35,573 nt of DNA from Nocardia sp. SYP-A9097 (GCF_009649815.1 NZ_WJIC01000049.1:1-35573), one strand, 5' to 3'; numbered from the stretch's first letter, positions 1-6,779 are shown. Notes: generated by a model from the letters alone, not told the origin. Numbers and translations: made by a program.

Positions 1-93
1 ACGACACCGAAGATCCTGCACCTACCCGACACCGTCTGGATCAACCGACCAGCCCAGGACACCACCCAGGAGACCGACACGACAGCCGCTTAA
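1..93 (+). CDS. 3' end of an unidentified gene (partial)
   Basis: Frame 1 is open from the window edge to a TAA at 91-93, giving the last 30 residues of a protein whose start lies outside the window. The tail ends in a run of Thr, Asp and Glu typical of a disordered C-terminus. A strong hairpin at 143-179 follows 50 bases later and supports a real gene end. The family cannot be recognised from so short a piece. Confidence 0.5.
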   Translation, partial: TTPKILHLPDTVWINRPAQDTTQETDTTAA

Positions 94-142
94 CACCCGC
101 TGGACTCATCCACCTTGAAAAATTCCGCCCCGGTGAAGTAGC

Positions 143-179
143 ACCTGTCGGGTGTTCAGACTCTGAACACCCGACAGGT
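143..179. terminator. Perfect 17-bp hairpin, probable terminator
   Basis: A 17-bp perfect stem (143-159 paired with 163-179) closes a 3-base loop. It lies 50 bases after the stop of the partial gene and upstream of the 3' end of the minus-strand gene at 334. No T-run follows on the plus strand, as is common in high-GC actinobacteria. An operator role is possible but less likely. Confidence 0.6.
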
Positions 180-333
180 CGATAAGGGTGCATCCCTCAC
201 CGGCACGGTTGCGCCACTACCCCCGGATCAACCCGCCTCCGAAGGAGAGCACCGACACGAACAAGCAGCCTGACCAGTCTCACCAGGTTTGACAGACATT
301 CCGGTTCCAGGCCAGCGAGCGTTCCACCAGCCA

Positions 334-747
334 TCAGAATGTCTGGGGCGTCGGGTTCTGATAATCGATCGCGGTGGCGTGGCTGCGGATGCTGGGGCCT
401 GGTACCCAGTGCCCTGGCTCTACTTCCCAGGTGTCATCGGACAGTCTGTGCAGTCGTTCCGGTTGATAGACATCCGGGCCCGGGACCAGCGGGCACATTT
501 CTACGTACATCGGGCCGTTGTAGTGGGCCGGCAGAAGTTGCCGAGCTTCTTTGGTGCCCCCGGAATCCGAACACGTAGCGACCACCGTTACCTCATAGGA
601 GGTGTTGGTATCGTCTCGGCAGGTCAGCCAGTCGCATGAGACGCCTGGTGCGAGGTCTTGCGCCGAAGCCGCTGGAGCAAACGAGGCAAGCGACACGCAA
701 GTCATACCGGCTATCGCAGCCAGGTGCGCAACAAATCGATAGTTCAT
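334..747 (-). CDS. Small secreted protein, unknown function
   Basis: 137 residues. The N-terminus is a classical Sec signal peptide: Arg at position 4, a hydrophobic core, and an Ala-Ser-Ala cleavage site ending at Ala29. The mature part of about 108 residues has four cysteines that could form two disulfides, and aromatic/Pro-rich patches near the end. I chose the ATG at 747 because it gives the best signal peptide. An in-frame ATG at 762, five codons upstream, is an alternative. The longer reading frame reaching 1092 overlaps the pseudogene at 886-979 and is not credible. I do not recognise the family; similar short secreted Cys-containing proteins are common in Nocardia and mycobacteria. 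It stands alone with no operon partner. Confidence 0.75.
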   Translation of the reverse strand: MNYRFVAHLAAIAGMTCVSLASFAPAASAQDLAPGVSCDWLTCRDDTNTSYEVTVVATCSDSGGTKEARQLLPAHYNGPMYVEMCPLVPGPDVYQPERLHRLSDDTWEVEPGHWVPGPSIRSHATAIDYQNPTPQTF

Positions 748-885
748 CGGATCCACCCCCATGGAAAATTCATATCCGAACCCGAGGCTAGCGACCATAT
801 CGTTGGCAGCGCAACATCTTTTAGCGCCTGTGAAGAGGCTGCTCGCATCGGCTTTATAACGCTCTGATCTGCGGAATCTGTTGGG

Positions 886-979
886 GCCGACGGCGAAGGC
901 CCGAGCTCCATCGCGCGAGAGCGGCTTCACCCGCGAATACATCGCGAAGATCCGCGACGGGAAAGGCCCCTCGGCCTGA
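886..979 (+). pseudogene. Frameshifted fragment of the small helix-turn-helix gene at 3365
   Basis: The sequence closely matches the last third of the gene at 3365-3574, covering its helix-turn-helix and stop codon. It is two bases shorter: a run reading gcgcgag here is gcgcgcgag in the other copy. The deletion breaks the frame in the middle of the recognition region, and nothing upstream of 886 resembles the first part of the gene. This is a dead duplicate, left by recombination or by insertion of a related element. The TGA at 977-979 corresponds to the intact copy's stop. Confidence 0.75.
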
Positions 980-1084
980 CGCACCGCAGTGTCGGACTTG
1001 CCCGGCCCGTTCCCCGAATTCGCTCCACACCTGTTGTGGGAGTGGAGGGTTCGAAGCACGGATTCGCCGGTACATGTGGAAGAC

Positions 1085-1297
1085 ATGATCAACTAAAACG
1101 AGTACAGCGCCGACGAAATGACCTGGACCTGCCACGGGTGCCGACGCGCGTTCATGACCGGCTGGGACGAGGAACTCTAGGCCGGTACCGGGCTGCCCGA
1201 GGCCACCATCGTCACCGATGACAGCGACGAACCGCGGTTCTACTGCCAGGACTGCGTCGAGGCCGGACGTGCCGACGCGTGGATCGATATCTGCTGA
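1085..1297 (+). pseudogene. Zinc-ribbon-like small protein gene with two in-frame stops
   Basis: One frame from ATG 1085 to TGA 1295-1297 (71 codons) reads as a coherent acidic protein with two Cys-x2-Cys knuckles, about 40 residues apart, typical of a zinc ribbon. It is interrupted by TAA at 1094-1096 and TAG at 1178-1180, the second lying between the two knuckles. Translation from the internal ATG in the MTW context would give only 20 residues. Codon use is good throughout, so decay is recent. Stop-codon suppression is conceivable but nothing in the sequence supports it. A hairpin terminator follows at 1341. Confidence 0.6.
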
Positions 1298-1340
1298 CCC
1301 GTACGACAGACTCTCGCGGACCTATCGCGTGAAATGCATT

Positions 1341-1371
1341 GAAGGCGCGCCCCGCCGGGGGGCGCGCCTTC
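1341..1371 (+). terminator. Intrinsic-type hairpin
   Basis: A 13-bp GC-rich perfect stem (1341-1353 with 1359-1371) around a 5-base loop, 43 bases after the zinc-ribbon pseudogene. No strong T-tract. Confidence 0.7.
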
Positions 1372-1565
1372 AGCACGTTCTTCCGTCGTCCCGTTTCGGG
1401 TCTCCGGTCCCGTTCCGGGCGTGGTTTGTGCCCATGTCGGGCTAGGCTTCAAGCCTCTACTCGCGCGAAGAGTCTTCCGGGCTTCGAGCCCGATTCAAGG
1501 ATCAACCCGCCCTCGGTGCGTTCTGCTAGATGCGGGGCGGATCGACTCGGGCGCACCATCATTCG

Positions 1566-1856
1566 ATGGGTGACTACGACGCCATCAACGAACATAACGC
1601 CGCCCGGGCCCACGCGGAGGACTGGCCGGAGCTGACCGGGAGCCCGGATCAGGTGCGGTGGGCAATCACCGTGCGCCAGAACAAAATTGACGAGTTCGAC
1701 GCCGGGCAGACCCCTGAGCCCGAGCGTGGACGGATGCGGGCGGTGCTGCTGCGTGAGACGCGGGCCGCGGTGTGGCTCGACAACCGCGCTCATCCGTGGG
1801 GAGTGGTGTGGCTGGCTAACCTCACCGAGGCCGAGCGCGCCGCCCTACTTCCCTGA
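1566..1856 (+). CDS. Hypothetical protein (96 aa)
   Basis: Ninety-six residues, hydrophilic, with many Trp. A central segment around residues 25-38 (GSPDQVRWA...VRQNKI) resembles a motif seen in small proteins of phages and actinobacterial mobile elements, but I cannot assign a function. The start is taken as the ATG at 1566 (MGDYDAIN). The longer frame to 1530 adds a His-rich stretch with no ribosome binding site. No Shine-Dalgarno sequence is obvious before 1566 either, so the start is uncertain. It is followed 130 bases downstream by another small gene in the same direction, and both look like accessory genes of an integrated element. Confidence 0.6.
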   Translation: MGDYDAINEHNAARAHAEDWPELTGSPDQVRWAITVRQNKIDEFDAGQTPEPERGRMRAVLLRETRAAVWLDNRAHPWGVVWLANLTEAERAALLP

Positions 1857-1907
1857 CCGATTTGCCCTGTTCGGTAATCATCTTGCACGTATCGGAAAGC
1901 CGCTCGA

Positions 1908-1975
1908 AAATTGTTCCAGGAGACCGGGAAACGCGTCTCCGCAACAGCCTGGTGAATCCAGGCTCCGAACAATTT
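1908..1975 (+). promoter_or_regulatory. Predicted three-way-junction leader structure
   Basis: The 5' region of the gene at 1989 can fold into a three-way junction with perfect stems. An outer stem of 9 bp (1908-1916 with 1967-1975) encloses a 6-bp hairpin (1919-1924 with 1935-1940, 10-base loop) and a 7-bp hairpin (1946-1952 with 1958-1964, 5-base loop TGAAT). The ribosome binding site AGGAGA begins only three bases after the outer stem. The layout suits a structured RNA controlling translation; a single-stranded replication or transfer origin is the alternative. Confidence 0.55.
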
Positions 1976-1988
1976 CATAGGAGATCCC

Positions 1989-2186
1989 ATGATGGAATGG
2001 CACAGCTTCCGGTTGGAGCTGCCATCCAACACCCCCTTCGCCCGCGTGGAGCAGATCGCCCTGGAACAGGTCATCTTCCCGCACATGGCGCGCACCGGTA
2101 AGAACAGCTACGCCGATCTGGGCGTGCGCGGCAGGGTCAGCGGCTCGGCCGGGATGAGCACGTTCACCGGTGAGTACCTGCTGTAG
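1989..2186 (+). CDS. Small hypothetical protein (65 aa) behind a structured leader
   Basis: Sixty-five residues, mixed alpha/beta in character, with no signal peptide or membrane segment and no family I recognise. Two consecutive ATGs occur at 1989 and 1992. The strong ribosome binding site AGGAGA at 1979-1984 supports either, with the second giving the more usual spacing. The leader directly upstream folds into a three-way junction. A very strong bidirectional hairpin follows the stop codon and separates this gene from the converging methyltransferase remnant. The clean translation signals suggest the gene is expressed, unlike the decayed genes around it. Confidence 0.7.
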   Translation: MMEWHSFRLELPSNTPFARVEQIALEQVIFPHMARTGKNSYADLGVRGRVSGSAGMSTFTGEYLL

Positions 2187-2187
2187 T

Positions 2188-2227
2188 CGCACGGAAGCCC
2201 CCGAGCGCTCTCGGGGGCTTCCGTGCG
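2188..2227. terminator. Bidirectional terminator, 18-bp stem
   Basis: A perfect 18-bp stem (2188-2205 with 2210-2227) with loop CGCT sits between the stop of the plus-strand gene at 2186 and the stop of the minus-strand methyltransferase remnant at 2234. It can serve both converging genes. Confidence 0.85.
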
Positions 2228-2233
2228 CGTGGT

Positions 2234-3265
2234 TCAGGCGGCGTGAGGGGTGTTCTCGAATTGTTCGATGTCTTCGCCGGTGATGGTCTCCACCAGCGCG
2301 CACCCGAGTAGCTCGGCCACTGGTGGGGTGACGGCGTTGCCGTAGCCGCGGGCTTGGGTTGTCTTGTCGCCCAGGGCTTTGTGCGCGGCAGGGAAGGCCA
2401 TGCCGTTGCGGATCTCGCCGCAGTCGAGCATCCGGAAGGTGCACTCTTCCAGGACCGCGTCCAGGCCCGCACCGACCAGCGCGTAGCGCTCGCGGGTGGG
2501 CAGAGTTCCGAGCGGGTGCGTCTGGGCTGGGCGGGCGACACCGGTGCGGTAGTACGGCACCAGCAGATGCTGGACCTCACGGGGATCGGTGTCGGGGTGT
2601 TGGACCAGGCCGTGGTGGATGCCGCTGGCGGCGAAGGTCGCCAGCGGCTTGTCGAGTTCGTGCGCGGACTTCTTGCTGCCGCCCCCGCGCATGGTGGTGA
2701 TGAACGGGGGGACGACCAGGGCGTCGGTTTCGCGGGTGGTGCGGGTCGGCATCGGCTGATCGATCCCGGTCGCGGCGGTGCGCCAGGTGCCGCCGGCGGG
2801 CTGCAGGAACGGGGTGCCCGTGCTCGCGTAGCGGGCCAGCCCGATCCGGATCCGGGTCAGGGTGGAGTCCTCCAAGGGCTTGCGGCGCTCACCGATCTTG
2901 GCCCCCGGCGGCAGGGTCCAGTCGATAGCGGTGGCGGCCGGAGCCACGAAGGGCTCGACGATCTGGTTTCGGCATCGCACGTGCGGGCACCGGTACACGT
3001 ACTGTCCATATTTGCCGTAGCGGCCCATATCGACCCCGGCCTGTTTGAAGGACTGCACCGCGGCGACTTCCTGGTCGCAGGTGTCGCAGTACGCGTTCGG
3101 GCGTAGCCGCTTGTCCCAATCCGGTTGGCGGCCCAGGGCTTTGAGCCAGTAGGCGACGTAGAGCCGGTCCCTGCTCTGCGGGGCGCGGCGGCATCGGCGT
3201 GGCATCGCGTGCATGGAGTTGAACGCGATGACGCGGGTCTCGTAGCCCAGCCGTTGATCTGAGCA
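2234..3265 (-). pseudogene. C-terminal half of a C5-cytosine DNA methyltransferase
   Basis: The frame carries the distal part of a Dcm-type enzyme. It has motif VIII (QSRDRLYVAYW), then a target-recognition region with a probable zinc knuckle (Cys-x2-Cys, later Cys-x4-Cys), then motif X (GYGNAVTPPVAELLG). The SAM-binding motif I, the catalytic Pro-Cys motif IV and motif VI are all absent. In-frame sequence continues upstream of the ATG at 3214 (LGYETRVIAFNS), matching the region before motif VIII, but meets a TGA at 3266-3268. Beyond it lies unrelated DNA with direct repeats. The N-terminal half has therefore been lost and the product cannot methylate DNA, though it could still bind it. Such enzymes are typical of phages and integrative elements. 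Confidence 0.8.
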
Positions 3266-3293
3266 TCACGACAACCCTTCGATGTGAACAAAA

Positions 3294-3359
3294 TTCGCGA
3301 ACAAAGTTCACGTTAGGGGTGACGAATCCGTGCTGTCAACTATGTTCGCGAACAAAGTT
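3294..3359. promoter_or_regulatory. Pair of 15-bp direct repeats, probable operator
   Basis: TTCGCGAACAAAGTT occurs at 3294-3308 and again at 3345-3359, start to start 51 bp (close to five helical turns). Each contains the palindrome TTCGCGAA. The second copy ends six bases before the first ATG of the helix-turn-helix gene, so self-regulation by that protein is the natural reading. A flanking GTGAAC at 3284 adds partial symmetry to the first copy. Confidence 0.55.
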
Positions 3360-3364
3360 GTGCC

Positions 3365-3574
3365 ATGCTGGCGATCATGACCGAAACCACCGGCCACGGC
3401 CCCGCGCTGCGCGCCAAGAGAGCGGCCTACGACCTCGCCCGCGCCAAACTGTTCGCCGAGATCTCCGCCGCCCTGGCCGACGGGGAAGGCCCGAGCTCGA
3501 TCGCGCGCGAGAGCGGCTTCACCCGCGAGTACATCGCCAAGATCCGCGACGGCAAAGGTCCTCGGGACTCGTGA
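3365..3574 (+). CDS. Small helix-turn-helix DNA-binding protein
   Basis: Sixty-nine residues from ATG 3365, or 65 from ATG 3377. The N-terminal two-thirds is a basic, Ala-rich helix. It is followed by a clear helix-turn-helix segment around residues 40-63 (GEGPSSIARES... then TREYIAKIRDG), in which the second helix would read DNA. The size suits an Xis- or Arc-like regulator of a mobile element. Twin 15-bp repeats directly upstream are its likely binding sites. A frameshifted copy of the last third lies at 886-979. A strong hairpin follows at 3614. Which ATG is used is unclear, since the upstream repeat comes very close to the first one. Confidence 0.75.
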   Translation: MLAIMTETTGHGPALRAKRAAYDLARAKLFAEISAALADGEGPSSIARESGFTREYIAKIRDGKGPRDS

Positions 3575-3613
3575 GCCCCCACCCGATTCCCTCTGATCGG
3601 GAACCCTTGGCAT

Positions 3614-3651
3614 GCGGAACGGCCCGGAGCGGGCGCTCCGGGCCGTTCCGC
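3614..3651. terminator. 17-bp hairpin terminator
   Basis: A perfect 17-bp stem (3614-3630 with 3635-3651) with a GGGC loop, 40 bases after the helix-turn-helix gene and 22 bases from the stop of the converging gene at 3673. It can serve both. Confidence 0.85.
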
Positions 3652-3672
3652 ATCTACCGCGTGAATTGAGAA

Positions 3673-3825
3673 CTAGAAGGCGTTGAACCCCTCTTTAAAG
3701 CCCTCTTTGACCGCTTCGACAAGTAGGCGGCCCGCGGTGTACACGAAGAGGTCTTTGGCGATCTCGCGGCGGGCATCCGGCTTGGGTTCGGGTGCCGGTG
3801 CGATAGTGATGATGTTGTAGTGCAC
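3673..3825 (-). CDS. Very small hypothetical protein (50 aa)
   Basis: Fifty residues from a GTG at 3825, chosen because AAGGAAA precedes it at good spacing. The longer open frame to 4137 has poor composition. The N-terminus is hydrophobic-polar, the middle Pro-rich, and residues 20-50 form a likely amphipathic helix with repeated EGFKEGF. No family is recognised. The upstream region is unusually AT-rich and contains a 7-bp inverted repeat (ACTTAGA at 3895-3901, TCTAAGT at 3914-3920) that may be a promoter or operator element. A terminator follows the stop. Confidence 0.6.
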   Translation of the reverse strand: MHYNIITIAPAPEPKPDARREIAKDLFVYTAGRLLVEAVKEGFKEGFNAF

Positions 3826-3894
3826 TGGATTTCCTTCGGCTGGCGGTCCCTGCCGGGTGACTCGGACCGTGACACTAATCAGCTTTTCCGGCCC

Positions 3895-3920
3895 ACTTAG
3901 AGATGTTGCAGTATCTAAGT
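3895..3920. promoter_or_regulatory. Inverted repeat in AT-rich upstream region
   Basis: ACTTAGA and TCTAAGT are separated by 12 bases, about 70 bases upstream of the GTG of the 50-residue gene. The surrounding 100 bases are much richer in A and T than neighbouring DNA, as expected of a regulated promoter. Confidence 0.4.
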
Positions 3921-4225
3921 TGAAACGACTGATTCGGACCAGAAGGTGTTGGAAGACAACACATTTGATGCAAATCGCACTTGAAGTCCGCGGGCTCCAC
4001 CGAACGTTTCCCGCGTCATGGAACCGGTTCGGGTCCGCATGCGTCCAATCGAATGTGACCGAGCGGGCGAAAGTCGTTGAGCTGTGGCCGAGTTCGAGTA
4101 GCGCTACAGATCGGTGGAACGCAGCCCGGCTACGCATGCGGCTGCAGTTGACCTACGGCCGTACCTCCGAACGCCGGCGGGCCCGCATCCTCGCCCGCCG
4201 GGCCGCGAACAAGTAGAGGCGACCA

Positions 4226-4440
4226 TCAGGTTCGAGGCTTCGGACGCGAGAGCGCCCGGGCGGGCACCCACTGCCGGGTTTCGATCCGGCCCCGCCCGTC
4301 CGCGGTCGGGATCGCGAACAGGGTCAACCCGATCCACGAGGCGTCGGTCCTTGAGCCCACGCGTACAGCAGGCCCGGGGTGGTGCGCGCCAGATCCAGGG
4401 CTCCGGGCCTTGACCCGCAACGGGACCTTGTCGCGGCGGA
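4226..4440 (-). pseudogene. Possible frameshifted remnant of a small protein gene
   Basis: Two overlapping minus-strand frames each carry part of what looks like one protein. One frame reads a segment ending PGLLYAWAQG. The next frame continues TDASWIGLTLFAIPTADG and then RGRIETRQWVPA before a stop near 4226. Joining them needs a single small shift around 4345-4360. The composition and the continuity of the joined text suggest a decayed gene, but I cannot name the family, and the joining is my inference. Confidence 0.35.
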
Positions 4441-4492
4441 ACGCGCCCGCCCGAAATCCGCTGCCCGGCATGCACGGTCCGGAACAACATCA

Positions 4493-4945
4493 ATGGCTAC
4501 GGCGCGCGTGGCCGCAGTGTCGCGGTCGACGGACAAGCTCGATCTGTTCGTCGTCGGTTTCGACAACGTGGTCTATACCCAGGCCTGGCCGGTCGCACCG
4601 GGCGGCGACTGGGGACCCGGCTGGCGCCAGATCCCGGGCCGCAGCCTCACGGTCGCGCTCCCCACCATCAGTCTGAAGACCGAGATACTGTTCACCGGCT
4701 GGACCCTCACCGTCGAGGGAGCACACTTCCGGCCGAACGCCACTGTCGAGGTCTCGTACTCAGTCGGAAACACCGAAGACGGACCCACAACGACAGCATT
4801 TGGCACCGACACCGTGACAGTCGATGCCGCGGGCGAGCTCTTCCACAAAATCGACATCAACCTGGCAGGAGGGCGTATCGACCAGGGCGCGGTCACAGTC
4901 ACCGACCCCGTCACCGGCGATAAGGCATCGGCCCGGCTCACCTGA
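4493..4945 (+). pseudogene. 5'-truncated beta-propeller lectin-like protein
   Basis: Residues 1-40 from ATG 4493 read like one blade of a repeated beta-propeller of the PLL/sialidase-like type (ARVAAVSRSTDKLDLFVVG, then GFDNVVYTQAWPV and a WGPGWRQI motif). Such propellers need several blades, and here only the last survives. The rest (about residues 55-150) is an Ig-like or IPT-like beta domain with alternating Val/Thr strands. There is no signal peptide and no convincing ribosome binding site, and the upstream frame loses resemblance at once. I read it as the 3' end of a larger secreted or surface protein, truncated by rearrangement. It might still be expressed as a 150-residue protein. Confidence 0.55.
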
Positions 4946-5019
4946 AACAAATCGTTCCTGGGACTGACCGTTGCCGGCCGAGCCCGGGTTCACCAAAGTC
5001 GACGCGCGGGCCTGTCGGG

Positions 5020-5509
5020 TCAGAACGCGATTTCGACTGCGGACCGCAGCCAGCTCGCCAGTCCGGCGCTGATCATTTCCAGTGCGGCTTCCTCGGTGGG
5101 CGCGGCCGCGCCGGTGATGATCACCAGTCCGCGCCCGTCGATCTGTCGCTCGGCGACCAGTTGATACCAGCTGGGTTTCGCACACCAGGCCGCCGGTGTG
5201 GAGGACCTCCGGACCGGGGGCGATGATCTGCACGCTGCTGCGCTGGGTGTCGATCACGACGCGCCAGCCCGGCACGGGGGCTGCGTCGAAATCGAGATCG
5301 GTCATCGGCCGCGCCCCGCGCGCGCGGACCGCGGATTCGAGTGCGTCACCGGAGACGAGCACGCCATCCGCGGCGATCTGGGCGACCCGAAAGCGGACGA
5401 GCAGCATCAGCACTGGTTCGCCGGCGATGATCCCCGTCAGTACCTCGGCGTCGTCGATCTCGGCGGGGCCGGGTTCTCCCGGCCCAATCGCGTAGTCAGG
5501 AATCCGCAC
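5020..5509 (-). pseudogene. Frameshifted copy of a two-member unknown protein family
   Basis: From GTG 5509 the frame matches the protein at 30098-30505 over about 115 residues, sharing blocks such as GEPVL, RFRVAQIA, DGxLVSGD, LESAVRA and PMTDxDFD. After a Cys-Glu pair near 5175 the two diverge, because this copy has one extra A in an AAA run. Removing it restores the shared SWYQLVAERQ-type segment and continues to a natural TGA at 5020-5022, adding about 45 residues (ITGAAAPTEEA onward) that the other copy lacks. The full-length form would be about 160 residues, cytoplasmic, of unknown function. The start and promoter region are conserved between the copies. A sequencing error in the A-run is possible. 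Confidence 0.75.
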
Positions 5510-5516
5510 GTGCTCG

Positions 5517-5522
5517 AGGGTA
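5517..5522 (-). promoter_or_regulatory. -10 box TACCCT, leaderless GTG start
   Basis: TACCCT ends seven bases before the GTG at 5509, placing the transcription start at or next to the start codon. The 17 bases 5514-5530 are identical to those at 30509-30525 before the paralogue, which argues for function. Confidence 0.6.
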
Positions 5523-5641
5523 TCGGCGAAACATCCACCCACGCTGAGCTTTTGCCATGGACAGCATCCGCCCGCGCGGGTCCTCGCTACGCGTGGATGG
5601 CCGCAGTCCCCGGGTTGTGTCCGGTTGGGCGGCCTGCCGCG

Positions 5642-6235
5642 TCAGAACTGGTTGAGCCAGTTCAACGCTCGGGTCGTAGCGAGGTCGCAATGCTCATCGG
5701 AGTAGATGGCAGGCCATTCGATGCCGTACTCGTCGATGCGACCGCGGATTTCGGCGGGCTCGATGAGCTGGGCTTCGATGAGCGCACGGACGAATTCGTG
5801 GTCTTTGGGGCGGCCCGCGATGCTCTTGGCAACGCACAGGTCGATGGGGTCCAGGCATAACCCCTGGTGAGAGAAATCAGCGTCCGGTTTGCGGACCTCG
5901 AAGCGAACGAGCCTGTTGTCCCACTGGTGGGGCAGGATCACGGTGTCCTTGTGCACGGCCTCGACGTAGATGCCGTACTCGTGGTGGAACGGCGAGTCCT
6001 CACCGACGAAGGTTTCGAGGACGTTGAACCGGTGTTCGAGCTGTTCTTCGGTGAGGTCGCCGTTGAAGTAGCGCCAGGGGATCATGTCGACTTCCCGGGA
6101 GCGGGAGGCCTCTTCGGGCAGCTGGTCTTCATCGAAGGAACCGAGGATGGATTGGGATCCGAAGATGACGACGTGCGGTTCTTCCAGGCAGGTACACGCA
6201 GTTCGGATCGCCTGAGTGAATTGTTCGCGATTCAC
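5642..6235 (-). CDS. DUF6036-type nucleotidyltransferase, probable toxin
   Basis: 197 residues from GTG 6235, which overlaps the TGA of the upstream gene (GTGA), implying translational coupling. The N-terminal half has the nucleotidyltransferase signature: GSQS at residues 26-29 in a hydrophobic strand, then Glu48-x-Asp50 as metal ligands. Around residue 130 a DLCVAKSIAGRPKDHEF stretch matches the conserved C-terminal part of DUF6036 proteins, where a Lys and a GR-KD motif follow a helix. Members of this superfamily act as toxins that modify tRNA or proteins by transferring nucleotides (MenT and AbiEii are known cases). The upstream partner is the probable antitoxin. Assignment as a toxin rests on family and gene order, not on proof here. 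Confidence 0.7.
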   Translation of the reverse strand: MNREQFTQAIRTACTCLEEPHVVIFGSQSILGSFDEDQLPEEASRSREVDMIPWRYFNGDLTEEQLEHRFNVLETFVGEDSPFHHEYGIYVEAVHKDTVILPHQWDNRLVRFEVRKPDADFSHQGLCLDPIDLCVAKSIAGRPKDHEFVRALIEAQLIEPAEIRGRIDEYGIEWPAIYSDEHCDLATTRALNWLNQF

Positions 6236-6609
6236 GCAGCGATCGGTGTCCGTCGGCGTGTGGCTGTCCTGTGGGTGGCAAGCATCTGGTTGCTGAGCTT
6301 GCTCAAAACCTGGCGCCGCTCCTGCTCGCTGAGCAGGATGCCGAGCGGGGACAGGCTGCGCAGCAGCTGGCTGTCCGGGGTGTCCATGCCGGTGAGGCGA
6401 CGCACCTTGTGGATATCGCCGGAGCGCAGCAGTTGCTCCCAGGTGGTGATGGCCTTGACCATGCTCGGGCCGGTGACCTGGCTGCGGATGCTGTCCAGGT
6501 TGCTCAGCACCCGGGGGGTGTTGAGCGGCAGGTGCTCGCGCTCGATCTTGTTCAAGACGCGCTCGGTCATCAGCTTGTGCCGGACGTCTTTGCGGGTCAT
6601 CACAGACAT
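6232..6609 (-). CDS. Probable antitoxin partner of the nucleotidyltransferase
   Basis: 125 residues from ATG 6609, preceded by GAAAGGGG at five-base spacing. An in-frame ATG three codons later is an alternative. It is a basic, largely helical protein with no recognised domain name. The first 20 residues (TRKDVRHKLMTERVL) could be a DNA-binding or dimerisation helix, and the C-terminus is Arg-rich. It sits directly upstream of, and overlaps by four bases, the nucleotidyltransferase gene, the usual antitoxin-first order. A perfect 15-bp inverted repeat about 50 bases upstream is the likely autoregulatory operator. Confidence 0.65.
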   Translation of the reverse strand: MSVMTRKDVRHKLMTERVLNKIEREHLPLNTPRVLSNLDSIRSQVTGPSMVKAITTWEQLLRSGDIHKVRRLTGMDTPDSQLLRSLSPLGILLSEQERRQVLSKLSNQMLATHRTATRRRTPIAA

Positions 6610-6657
6610 CACGGCCCCTTTCTGCTGGTGACGGCGGTACGACAGGTACCCCATTGT

Positions 6658-6692
6658 GGCATATAAAGCACGTGAAGCGTGCTTTATATGCC
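6658..6692. promoter_or_regulatory. Perfect 15-bp inverted repeat, toxin-antitoxin operator
   Basis: GGCATATAAAGCACG (6658-6672) and its exact complement (6678-6692) flank TGAAG. The AT-rich arms contain TATAAA and TATAT elements that could be the -10 box. It lies 49 bases upstream of the antitoxin start, as expected for autoregulation. Confidence 0.65.
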
Positions 6693-6779
6693 CACCCCAA
6701 AAGATGGCTCTACCCGGGTGACCGCGGCCGGGGCATGTTTGCCCTCACCAGCCGAACAGGCCCGGAACTGACCGGCGGT

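Noticed and set aside
1178..1180. TAG as a possible pyrrolysine or suppressed codon
   Set aside because: A second stop (TAA) precedes it in the same frame, and no supporting context is seen.
5198..5860. Long plus-strand open frame of 220 codons
   Set aside because: It lies antisense to the two-copy family member and the toxin gene, and has shadow-like composition with no ribosome binding site.
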